DNA from: Solirubrobacteraceae bacterium
GTDB lineage: Bacteria > Actinomycetota > Thermoleophilia > Solirubrobacterales > Solirubrobacteraceae
NCBI GenBank assembly: GCA_030043235.1
Contig: JASHYF010000378.1
Coordinates: 1-13,215 of the forward strand
Length of the DNA stretch: 13,215 nucleotides
Direction: 5' to 3'
In this document: positions 1-6,198 of the stretch, in pieces
Position numbering within the stretch: the first letter of the stretch is position 1
How the letters are laid out: each line of letters begins with the position of its first letter
Notes under the pieces: model-generated
Told to the model about the DNA's origin: nothing
Seen by the model: the letters and a program-made list of their open reading frames with translations, nothing else
The model's database searches: none
Translations under genes and position numbers: made by a program

Positions 1-443
1 AACGGCTTGCTTCCCCTTATGTTTTCTTCGACGTGGACCTGGCTTTCCCCTTCGGAGTCGTCCAGGCAGGGGAAGAAGGATCCTTTGGCGATGTTGCAGC
101 CGAGGATCGCGATCGCGCCGGAGTCCACGAGCAGGTTGCCGGTGACGGTGAGGCTCGATGCGCCGGGCGGGCTCACGTCGTTCTTGGCGTAGGCGGCGAC
201 CAGCGTCGATCCGGGGAGCACGGTCAGGTCGCCTTCGACGGTGGCGGCGCCGCCGTCGACGTCGCAGACGCCTTCGATGGACGCACCGCCGGAGTAGACG
301 CCGGCGAGCACGCCCGGGTGTTCGAGAGTACCCGTGCACGTCGAAGACGCATCTGCCACCCCGGCGCCGGTCCCCAGCATCAGCGCCGTGGCTACCAACA
401 GGAAAGCCAGCGCGCAGCGCAGGCCGATTCGCAGTCTAGGCAT
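1..443 (-). CDS. Secreted beta-helix-like hypothetical protein (3' end outside window)
   Basis: My own reverse-strand translation from ATG 443 stays open for 147 codons to the window edge. The protein starts with basic residues (MPRLRIG), then a hydrophobic stretch at about residues 10-30, and an A-D-A signal-peptidase-I-like site after residue 32, so it should be exported by Sec. The mature part is rich in Gly, Val, Ser and Thr, with alternating hydrophobic strands such as ATVEGDLTVLPGSTL and SSLTVTGNLLVDSGAI, the rhythm of a right-handed beta-helix. Cysteines occur near residues 36, 60, 116 and 126 and could form disulfides. A purine-rich GGGGGAG lies 9 nt before the ATG. I do not recognise a catalytic motif. 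Similar short secreted 'G-L-T-V-pG-A' proteins are common hypotheticals in actinobacteria (from memory). The 122-nt gap and its own candidate promoter suggest it is not part of the upstream operon. Confidence 0.8.
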   Translation of the reverse strand, partial: MPRLRIGLRCALAFLLVATALMLGTGAGVADASSTCTGTLEHPGVLAGVYSGGASIEGVCDVDGGAATVEGDLTVLPGSTLVAAYAKNDVSPPGASSLTVTGNLLVDSGAIAILGCNIAKGSFFPCLDDSEGESQVHVEENIRGSKP

Positions 444-500
444 GTCCGTATTCTCCCCCGAAGTCGTTAACCCGTGCCCGATTGCACGGAGATTCGCCGC

Positions 501-529
501 AGTGTACATCCTCGTCCCCTTTCTCACAA
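501..529 (-). promoter_or_regulatory. Candidate sigma70-type promoter for the secreted-protein gene
   Basis: On the minus strand TTGTGA (529-524) is followed by a 17-nt spacer and TACACT (506-501), each matching 4 of 6 consensus bases. The predicted start would leave a leader of roughly 50 nt before the ATG at 443. The region between the hydrolase stop and this gene is visibly less GC-rich than the coding DNA, and no hairpin-plus-T-run terminator is seen there. This is a pattern match only. Confidence 0.35.
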
Positions 530-565
530 GGCACTTCTCGCCACTCTTTTGATCGGTCTTGTCTC

Positions 566-2434
566 TCATGCCTCGACCAGGTGCGTCAGCTCGTGCTGCA
601 GGACTCGATCGAGGAGTGCGTGAACGTCCCGCTGCAGCCACAGCGGGGTGAGCGCGTGCGTGTCGGCGGAGCTCCCCAGGAGCGCCAGCTCGAGGTTCGG
701 CCAGCGCTCGAGTTGGTCGAAGACGCCTTTTCGGCTGAGCTCCCGATTCAGCGGCTCCTGGCCCGTGAACATCAGCACCACGCGCTGGCCGCGGTCCCTG
801 AGCCCGTCGAAGAGGTCTTCGATGGGCTCGCGCGAGTTGCGCCCGCCTGCCGCGCCGTTCTGGCGCCGGCGAGCAGCGATCCGCTCGCGCGCGAGCATCG
901 ACATGCTCGCCGGCCGCGCGATCAGCGCGCGTCCCGCCCGCAGATGCATAGCGAGGGCGATCTCGCCCGTCAACACCTTCCGCCACGTCGAGGGGAGCAA
1001 GATCCTTTCCCTCAGGTTGTGCATGTGCCTCAGGGTGTTGCGCCACTCCCAGTCATCGAATATCAGCGTGCGCGGGTTGAGCATGACCGCGGCTGCCACG
1101 CGCTCGTCTGCGAGGGCGACCTGCGCCGAGCAGTAGCCCCCCGCGCACATGCCAACGACCACGAAGCGCGGCGGCAGTCCGCGCTCGGCGAGCATCTCGA
1201 GCGCCGCGCTCGTCTGTTCGACATACAGCGGTTTGTAGTAGTCGGCGATCCGCTCGATCACCGCGCCGTGACCGTCGAAATCGCCGATCGCTGCCGCGTC
1301 GATGCGCAGCGAGGGGACGCCGTTTGCGGCCCACCGGCGTGCGGCTTCGACCCACATCCGGTTGGGTCCCGTTCGGCGTTGGGGCCCTGCGTTCAAGAGC
1401 AGGACCGTCACATCCGCGCACGCGCCGAGGGGCTCGGTGATCACTCCAAAGAGCCGCCCCCCGGGCCCATCGAAGTATATAGGCCGCTCGCGCAGCGCCT
1501 CGCCCGAGTGACGCAGCACGATCTCGTCGTGGTCGATCGGCTCGCTCGAAGCTCCCGCGTCCGCCGCGCTGCGCCGCTCGCTCGCCGCGATCGCTGCGTG
1601 GCTCCGCGGCTTTTCCTCTCGCAGCCACGAGCTCACGAGCTCGAAAACCTCGCTCGGCGGCCGGGCCGGCGAGGCATCCGTCGGGATCATCGCGCCGTAG
1701 CCGGGTCCGTCCGCGACCGTCACCGCGGCGCCGGCCCGCTCGAGAGCGATGGGCAGGGCCTTGTCGAGCTTCATCTGGTCGCGTGCGAGCAGCAGCGCGC
1801 GCCGCGTCGCCCGCGAAGCGGGCTCTACCTCGGCGAGGTCGAGGCGCTCGAGCTCCCGGACCGTCTCGGCGCTCAGGAGGTAGCCGTTGGTCACGACGGC
1901 GCCGTCTTCCGCCGGCTCGCTTTCCGGTGGGGTCTCGCCGGCCTCGAGCATGTTCGCGACCTCCATCGCCGAGAACGTGCGCAGCTCTCGCAACAGCGTG
2001 CGACCGCGGGCGGGCACCGCCCACAGCACCAGCTCCTCGATCTGCGCACCCTCCAGCGCGGCCGCGCACGCGACCAGGCCGCCCAGGCCGATGCCGATGG
2101 CCACCACCTGCCGTGCCCCCTCGACTCGGCGCAGCCAGCGGGCTGCCGCGTCCACGGCCTGCGTCCACGCCCCCAACCGGCCGGGGTCGGTCGGGAAGCC
2201 CGCGCTGTCCCCGCTGCCGGGAAAGTCGATGCGAAGGGTCGTATACCCCTCCCTCACCAGGTGCTCCGCCCATTCGCGGCGTATGCGGTAGCTCAGCACA
2301 TCGTCCCAGCCAAACGGCGGGCACAGGAGCGCCGCTCTCTGTGCCGGTGGATCTGCGGCCTTGTGCAGGAAGGCGAAGAACGGCGCGCCGGCGCCCTGTA
2401 GATACAAGGGTCGCGCCGCTTGGGATGCGCTCAT
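566..2434 (-). CDS. Fused double alpha/beta hydrolase (622 aa), N-domain degenerate, C-domain with Cys nucleophile
   Basis: Two alpha/beta-hydrolase domains are joined by a linker rich in Ala, Ser and Glu at about residues 272-305. The N-domain (about 10-270) has an oxyanion-loop-like CPPFGW (38-43) and the strand-turn RIDFPGSGDS (68-77). Its nucleophile elbow reads GIGLGG (114-119), with Gly116 where Ser or Cys is expected, and the usual C-terminal His region (about 243-260) has no His, so it looks non-catalytic. The C-domain (about 306-622) has LLLNAGPQRRTG (346-356), an elbow GMCAGG (428-433) placing Cys430 as nucleophile, and a D-T-H at 591-593 that could supply His593. From memory, the halves resemble the paired exosortase A system-associated hydrolases 2 and 1, respectively, here fused. 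The ATG overlaps the stop of the preceding small ORF (ATGA), with only a weak Shine-Dalgarno. It is the last gene of the carrier-protein operon. Likely role: thioesterase, acyl transfer or editing; substrate unknown. Confidence 0.82.
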   Translation of the reverse strand: MSASQAARPLYLQGAGAPFFAFLHKAADPPAQRAALLCPPFGWDDVLSYRIRREWAEHLVREGYTTLRIDFPGSGDSAGFPTDPGRLGAWTQAVDAAARWLRRVEGARQVVAIGIGLGGLVACAAALEGAQIEELVLWAVPARGRTLLRELRTFSAMEVANMLEAGETPPESEPAEDGAVVTNGYLLSAETVRELERLDLAEVEPASRATRRALLLARDQMKLDKALPIALERAGAAVTVADGPGYGAMIPTDASPARPPSEVFELVSSWLREEKPRSHAAIAASERRSAADAGASSEPIDHDEIVLRHSGEALRERPIYFDGPGGRLFGVITEPLGACADVTVLLLNAGPQRRTGPNRMWVEAARRWAANGVPSLRIDAAAIGDFDGHGAVIERIADYYKPLYVEQTSAALEMLAERGLPPRFVVVGMCAGGYCSAQVALADERVAAAVMLNPRTLIFDDWEWRNTLRHMHNLRERILLPSTWRKVLTGEIALAMHLRAGRALIARPASMSMLARERIAARRRQNGAAGGRNSREPIEDLFDGLRDRGQRVVLMFTGQEPLNRELSRKGVFDQLERWPNLELALLGSSADTHALTPLWLQRDVHALLDRVLQHELTHLVEA

Positions 2435-2625
2435 CGTGACGCGGCCTTCAAGCTGAACCCGAGATGGCCATGCAAGTTAACGGCGCGCAGGCTGCCGTTC
2501 TCGCGCGCGCACTCTCTCCCGTTCGCCCGGATCGCCACGGGAACGCGCGCAGGGACCCAGCTCATGCCGTCGAGGCGCCCGGCGCAGACGCTTGGCGCGA
2601 GCGCCCGCTCAGGCGATCGCCGCAT
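2431..2625 (-). CDS. Possible small protein (64 aa) filling the DUF1839-hydrolase gap
   Basis: This ORF starts 17 nt inside the end of the DUF1839 gene. A GGAG lies 7 nt before the ATG at 2625, although those bases also encode the DUF1839 C-terminus. It ends with a TGA that overlaps the hydrolase ATG as ATGA. It therefore tiles exactly the 174 nt that would otherwise be the only large gap between genes after luxR in this operon. An internal ATG at 2565 would give 44 residues but has no visible Shine-Dalgarno. In the 44-codon part about 8 codons end in A or T, so third-position bias is compatible with coding. The protein is basic (many Arg), with no membrane segment, no signal peptide and no motif I recognise. 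It could equally be a chance ORF in a GC-rich spacer. Confidence 0.35.
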   Translation of the reverse strand: MRRSPERALAPSVCAGRLDGMSWVPARVPVAIRANGRECARENGSLRAVNLHGHLGFSLKAASR

Positions 2626-3592
2626 CGAGCTGCTCCATCGCCTCGTCCCACGCCCCGGCCGGTCCGGCTAGCGCCGGACCGGGCTCGAACGGCCGGCGAC
2701 GCGCGAGCCGGAAGGACAGCACCTTGCAGCCCTCGACGATGCGCAGGAGCGCCTCGCACGCGCGAGCCGCCTCGTCCCCCAGCAGCCACCGAGCTTGTGA
2801 GGAGGCGACCTCGAACGCCGAGCCGGCCATCCTCACCGTCGCGAACGCGTACGCGTGGTAGTCGCTCGCGCCGCCCGCCAGCAGGCGCGGGAGGTCGCGT
2901 TCGAGCTGCGCGGCGAAGCGCACGAAGGGGTTGCTGTTCGGCCGGTGAGCCAGATGCGTGCGCAGGAGATCGCGTGCCGCCTCGCGCAGCTCGCCTCCGC
3001 GCAGGGCGGGCCTGGCATCAAAGCGCACGAGCTCGGTGTAGGGGGGGAGCACATCCTCCGAGAACGGTCGCCCGAGGCGAAAGACGCCCCGGTAGTCCTC
3101 GCCGCTGAGCTCGTACAGCCCCGTCCCGTGGAAGTAGCGCAGCCGTTCGGCTTCGCGGTCGATCGCCTCCACCACGACCGAGCTCTTGACGTGTTCGCAG
3201 CGATAGCTCATCCCCTGCGTGTCGGGCAGATACCACGAGTCGAGCTCGACGATCAACGTGCGACCCTGGGCGATCTGCTCGGCCGCCTGCTCCGGCAGCG
3301 GCCGGTACGGCTGCATCTCGTGCACGTCGATGCCGAACAGCCGCTCCAGATCGTCCGGGAACGGCTTGAAGAACGTCCACTGGTCCCCCTCGAAGTCCAT
3401 GCGCAATGTGCAGCCCATCGCGGCGAGCGGCTCCTCTCCGCGCGCGTGCAGCAGCTCGATCAGGATGTCGGTGTAGCAGTTGGTTTCCGCGTAGGTCCGT
3501 CCGGGCCCGTGCAACGCATGCGCGTCGTAGATCGCCGGATCGAGTCCCAACAGGCTCACGAGTCCTGCGGCGGTGCGGGTCATCTGTCCCAT
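2609..3592 (-). CDS. DUF1839 family protein, papain-like putative aminoacyl/acyl transferase
   Basis: The 327-residue protein has the hallmarks of DUF1839: an N-terminal ETNCYTD with a likely catalytic Cys39, then FEGDQWTFFKPFPDDLERLFG (split across 67-87), LDSWYLPDT (117-125) and CEHVKSSVVVEAID with His134 and Asp145. Cys, His and Asp in that order fit a papain/C39-like fold such as that of BtrH, which in butirosin biosynthesis transfers an acyl group from a carrier protein to an aminoglycoside (family knowledge). DUF1839 genes are known neighbours of amino acid:[carrier protein] ligases. The inferred job is to take the aminoacyl group from the carrier protein to an acceptor. The start is uncertain: ATG 3592 overlaps the ligase gene by 13 nt, while ATG 3583 gives a classic ATGA overlap and 324 residues. 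The C-terminal half (about 190-327) is helical-looking without further motifs. Confidence 0.85.
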   Translation of the reverse strand: MGQMTRTAAGLVSLLGLDPAIYDAHALHGPGRTYAETNCYTDILIELLHARGEEPLAAMGCTLRMDFEGDQWTFFKPFPDDLERLFGIDVHEMQPYRPLPEQAAEQIAQGRTLIVELDSWYLPDTQGMSYRCEHVKSSVVVEAIDREAERLRYFHGTGLYELSGEDYRGVFRLGRPFSEDVLPPYTELVRFDARPALRGGELREAARDLLRTHLAHRPNSNPFVRFAAQLERDLPRLLAGGASDYHAYAFATVRMAGSAFEVASSQARWLLGDEAARACEALLRIVEGCKVLSFRLARRRPFEPGPALAGPAGAWDEAMEQLDAAIA

Positions 3593-4512
3593 AGTCGCTG
3601 GCGTACCTCGGCGGGCCAGGCAACGGTGTCGAAGCCGTGCGTCCGGAACAGGGCAATCGTGATCCGCTCGAGGCCGAAGCCGAGGCAGGCCGTGTGAGCT
3701 GTCGCGCCGTCAGCGAGCTTGATCCCATACGCGGAGGCGAAGTGGTCCTGGTGGTAGTTGAACGAGGCCACGGCCGTCAGCTCGGGGCCGGCGATCTGTG
3801 TCAGCACCTCGAACTTCAGCTGCTGCTCGCGCTGGCTGGCCATGAGCATCCGGCCGCTGCGCCCGAAGAAGGGATCGGAAGCGAGATCGAGCTTGACGTG
3901 CAGGCCGAGACGGCCGAGCAGCTCGAGCGCGCGCTCGCGCCACGCGTCTCGCCAGGCCTCGACGAGATGAGGCTCGCCGATGCGCACGATCTCGCGCTGG
4001 TGGAACATCTGCAGCCGTGCCGGGTCACCCGACGGCTCGTGGCGGAAGACGTACGCGCCGCCCGCGTCGACCGTCAGGCCGGCGGGGGCCAGCGCGCCAC
4101 GGGCGGCGATCGCGGGATAGACCGGGTAGCAGGCGGCGGGGGTGAGCACCAGATCGGTCATCTCCTGGAACTCGCTCCAGTCCTCATGGCGGCTGGCGCG
4201 CTCCTGCTGCTCCGTCGCCTGCGCCTCGGTGCCGTTGAAGGCGAAGACGCTGCCTGCGAGATGTGGGAAGGATTTGAGATAGCCGACTCGCTCCAGGTCG
4301 CTGCGAGGCAGGATCGGCGGAAAGCGCAGCTGCAGCGGCTCCTCGGCGGCAGCGGCGCGGGTGACCAGGGCGGCGACGCCCTCGCGAACGTCCTCGAACA
4401 CCCCCCCGCGGCCGTACACGCCGGGTACCCCGGTTTCGATCAGCAGGTCGTGCTCGAGGAGCGCGGAAAGCAACGCCGCCTGGTCGGCGCTGGCCGGGCG
4501 CTGGCCGGGCAT
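3580..4512 (-). CDS. Amino acid:[carrier protein] ligase (class II SerRS-like, no tRNA-binding arm)
   Basis: At 310 residues this is only the catalytic core of a class II synthetase of the SerRS type, lacking the N-terminal coiled-coil tRNA arm. Motif 1 region is LRFPPILPRSDLERVGYL (62-79). Motif 2 is VFRHEPSGDPARLQMFHQRE (155-174). Motif 3 is GFGLERITIALF (278-289). Cys128, Glu174 and Cys276 match the zinc-ligand pattern described for the Bradyrhizobium and Agrobacterium enzymes, which activate glycine or alanine with ATP and load the phosphopantetheine of a small carrier protein, not tRNA. These enzymes act in the cytosol. The ATG overlaps the preceding stop (TGATG), and AAGGA lies 6 nt before it, a strong ribosome site. 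The carrier-protein and DUF1839 neighbours fit the known genomic context. The amino acid used here cannot be read with certainty; Gly or another small residue is the best guess. Confidence 0.92.
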   Translation of the reverse strand: MPGQRPASADQAALLSALLEHDLLIETGVPGVYGRGGVFEDVREGVAALVTRAAAAEEPLQLRFPPILPRSDLERVGYLKSFPHLAGSVFAFNGTEAQATEQQERASRHEDWSEFQEMTDLVLTPAACYPVYPAIAARGALAPAGLTVDAGGAYVFRHEPSGDPARLQMFHQREIVRIGEPHLVEAWRDAWRERALELLGRLGLHVKLDLASDPFFGRSGRMLMASQREQQLKFEVLTQIAGPELTAVASFNYHQDHFASAYGIKLADGATAHTACLGFGLERITIALFRTHGFDTVAWPAEVRQRLWDR

Positions 4513-5690
4513 CAGACGTCCTTGGCGATGAGCAGCAGGCTGGCGTTCGTTTGATGGATCCGCTCGTTGGCGACCATCAGGCAGGCAGACATGGTGTCGC
4601 GCAGATGGCGCCCAACGCTGAACGGCGTGTCGTTCTTATAGCCCATGATCCCGCACACGCCCAGCGCTGCTTGGCACACGCGGGGAGCCTGCTCGGAGGC
4701 GGCGATCTTGAGATTGTTGAAGCGCAGCGCACAGGCCAGCGTCGACAGCCGCTCGCGGCCGGGCTCTGCGGAGGCCTCGTTGAACTCGCTCAGCGCGGAG
4801 CTGACCTCGGCGCGCAGCAGCGAGAGCTCGCTCATCAGATGCGACAGCCGCAACGCGACCGGCGGGGTCTCTCCCGGCTTCTGCCTGGCCGCCGCGCGCA
4901 CGAACGCGCGAGCGCGGTCGAACGCGTCGGTGGCGATGCCAAGCCAGAGGTGCGACCACAGGATGTGCGACACGGGGACCATCGACTCGGCGGATACGCG
5001 CGAGAAGGGGGTGGGGAGGACCTGCTCGGGCAGGACTTCCGCACTCACGATGAAGCCCGGTGAGCACGTCCCGCGCATGCCGAGCGGGTCCCAGGTACCC
5101 GTCTGCTGGAGCTTGATCTGGTCCCTGCTGGCAAGCACGACCACCTGGTCGCTCGGCTCGGCGTCCGGGCTGCGGCGCAGCGTGACGAACAGGTCGTCGG
5201 CGTGCTCGCCGTAGCTGACGGTGGGAGCCTGCTTCTCGAAGCTGGCGCCCTCGCTGTCGGTCATGGGCGTGAGGGCGGCCACAGAGCGGCCCATGTCCCC
5301 TCCGGTGCCGACCTCGGAGGTGGCCGACGCGATCAGCCGCTGTTCGCCGGCCACCCGGCGCAGGTACTCCTCGAACCACGGTGCCTCGTCGAGATGGCGC
5401 ACGATCGTGACCACCTGGATCTGGTGCATTGCGTAGATCATCGCGCTTGCCCCACAGCGTCGTCCCAGCTCGTAGCATGCGGCGGCGATCGTCTCGAACG
5501 CGACGCCGCCCCCGCCCAGATCGGGGGGGATGAACGCCGACAGCGCTTCCGTCTCGCGCAGAGCGTCGATCGTCTCGGCCGGGAAGCGGGCTTCGCGGTC
5601 CACCGCGTCAGCGTTCGGTGCGGCGTGCTCGTCGGCGATGCGTCCGATGGCGTCGAGGAAGCCCCGCTCGCGGTCGACTGAGACGCTCAC
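4512..5690 (-). CDS. Acyl-CoA dehydrogenase-like flavoprotein, probably acting on carrier-protein thioester
   Basis: The 392-residue protein has normal ACAD length and order: an N-terminal helical domain (about 1-120, with FIPPDLGGGGVAFETIAAA), a middle beta domain with the flavin-contacting stretch ASATSEVGTGGD (131-142), and a C-terminal helical bundle ending in GRHLRDTMSACLMVANERI. Glu376 lies near where the catalytic base of many ACADs sits (YEGT-like position), but that alignment is by eye. No membrane or signal segment is present. Placed between a carrier protein and its aminoacyl ligase, it probably oxidises an aminoacyl-S-carrier substrate, as related flavoproteins oxidise prolyl carriers in pyrrole biosynthesis. 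An ACAD-fold N- or C-monooxygenase is an alternative. It starts with GTG overlapping the carrier-protein stop (GTGA), with AAGG about 10 nt upstream, and its TGA overlaps the ligase ATG. Confidence 0.87.
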   Translation of the reverse strand: MSVSVDRERGFLDAIGRIADEHAAPNADAVDREARFPAETIDALRETEALSAFIPPDLGGGGVAFETIAAACYELGRRCGASAMIYAMHQIQVVTIVRHLDEAPWFEEYLRRVAGEQRLIASATSEVGTGGDMGRSVAALTPMTDSEGASFEKQAPTVSYGEHADDLFVTLRRSPDAEPSDQVVVLASRDQIKLQQTGTWDPLGMRGTCSPGFIVSAEVLPEQVLPTPFSRVSAESMVPVSHILWSHLWLGIATDAFDRARAFVRAAARQKPGETPPVALRLSHLMSELSLLRAEVSSALSEFNEASAEPGRERLSTLACALRFNNLKIAASEQAPRVCQAALGVCGIMGYKNDTPFSVGRHLRDTMSACLMVANERIHQTNASLLLIAKDV

Positions 5691-5938
5691 GAGACTTCGG
5701 CCTTGGAGCGCAGCTCGCTCACCGCGGCCTCGATCGAGGAGATGCTCTCGAACACGGTCGGGTTGAGCATGAGATCTGGAAACTCGATGTCGAAGTGGTC
5801 CTCGAGGGCGAGCATCACGGTGACGCTCGCATGCGAGCTCATGCCCGCCTGGTAGAGGTCGGCGTCAAGCGCCAGCGTGTCGACGTCGATCGGCAGGCGG
5901 CCGTGGTTTTTGATTATCTGGCGGATTTCCTCGGTCAT
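5687..5938 (-). CDS. Acyl/aminoacyl carrier protein (83 aa)
   Basis: This is a small acidic four-helix carrier protein. The phosphopantetheine site reads QAGMSSHASV, making Ser35 (83-aa numbering) the attachment serine in place of the common G-x-D-S-L. The following helix VTVMLALEDHFDIEFPD is the recognition helix II typical of carrier proteins. The G-M-S-S-H variant is, from memory, characteristic of carrier proteins that partner with SerRS-like amino acid ligases, the enzyme encoded two genes downstream. A longer reading from ATG 5956 is possible, but GAGGAA sits 5 nt before ATG 5938, and that ATG overlaps the TGA of the preceding small gene (TGATG), so 5938 is preferred. No phosphopantetheinyl transferase is encoded in the window, so activation must come from elsewhere in the genome. 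Confidence 0.92.
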   Translation of the reverse strand: MTEEIRQIIKNHGRLPIDVDTLALDADLYQAGMSSHASVTVMLALEDHFDIEFPDLMLNPTVFESISSIEAAVSELRSKAEVS

Positions 5939-6186
5939 CAAGTTTCCTCGGTCCATTGACTGTCAACGGCGATCAATCGCCCCTTAGCCTGGATCCACCG
6001 ATGGGGATTCAGGCTTAGGCGCACATCCTTAACGAACGCTCGCGGGCAGTTCTCACGACCGCCGGCGATCACCACGGCGCTGGCGCAGCCCTGCTCGTGG
6101 GAGGTCGCGGCCGCCTCGGCCGCGACGCGCGCGGCCAAGCGCTCGGACTGACGCCCCCTCGCGGTCCGCAACGAGATCGACCCCAT
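5938..6186 (-). CDS. Small protein of unknown function (82 aa) between regulator and carrier protein
   Basis: I do not recognise this protein. It starts MGSISLRTARG, has an Ala/Glu-rich, probably helical stretch (about 15-30, LAARVAAEAAATS), then a segment with two Cys (about 34 and 47) and a Trp-containing, strand-like C-terminal half (VRLSLNPHRW, GRLIAVDSQW). There is no signal peptide or membrane helix. Its reality is supported by context: a consensus GGAGG sits 7 nt before ATG 6186 and abuts the regulator's stop codon, and its TGA overlaps the carrier-protein ATG (TGATG). About 16 of 82 codons end in A or T, mostly in the second half, so third-position bias fits coding. An ATG at 6192 is in frame but only 1 nt from the GGAGG. 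It may be an accessory factor of the carrier-protein pathway. Confidence 0.62.
   Translation of the reverse strand: MGSISLRTARGRQSERLAARVAAEAAATSHEQGCASAVVIAGGRENCPRAFVKDVRLSLNPHRWIQAKGRLIAVDSQWTEET
5944..5949 (-). promoter_or_regulatory. Ribosome binding site deciding the carrier-protein start
   Basis: GAGGAA on the minus strand lies 5 nt upstream of ATG 5938. It falls inside the last codons of the upstream small gene, so translation of the two is probably coupled. It argues against the longer start at 5956. Confidence 0.7.
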
Positions 6187-6193
6187 ACGCATG

Positions 6194-6198
6194 CCTCC
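6194..6198 (-). promoter_or_regulatory. Strong Shine-Dalgarno joined to the regulator stop codon
   Basis: The minus strand reads TGAGGAGG, where TGA ends the response-regulator gene and GGAGG lies 7 nt before ATG 6186. This selects 6186 over the in-frame ATG at 6192 and ties the regulator and the small gene into one transcript. Confidence 0.65.

Noticed and set aside
33..470. Plus-strand frame opposite the secreted protein
   Set aside because: The minus strand gives a signal peptide, Shine-Dalgarno and strand-like repeats; the plus frame gives Arg/Gly/Ala-rich sequence.
1053..2324. Minus-strand 423-codon frame inside the hydrolase gene
   Set aside because: Alternate frame, extremely Arg/Gly-rich, no domain signal; the 622-residue frame explains the DNA.
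482..2401. Plus-strand 639-codon open frame opposite the double hydrolase
   Set aside because: It is antisense to a gene with clear hydrolase motifs; its translation is low-complexity Arg/Ala/His-rich with no motif, a normal shadow in GC-rich DNA.
3580..4512. Calling the SerRS-like gene a true seryl-tRNA synthetase
   Set aside because: No tRNA-binding arm, short length, Cys/Glu/Cys zinc pattern, and carrier protein plus DUF1839 neighbours all point to carrier-protein loading.
2855..4554. Plus-strand frames of 280 and 305 codons opposite DUF1839 and the ligase
   Set aside because: Antisense to genes with complete catalytic motifs; no recognisable features of their own.
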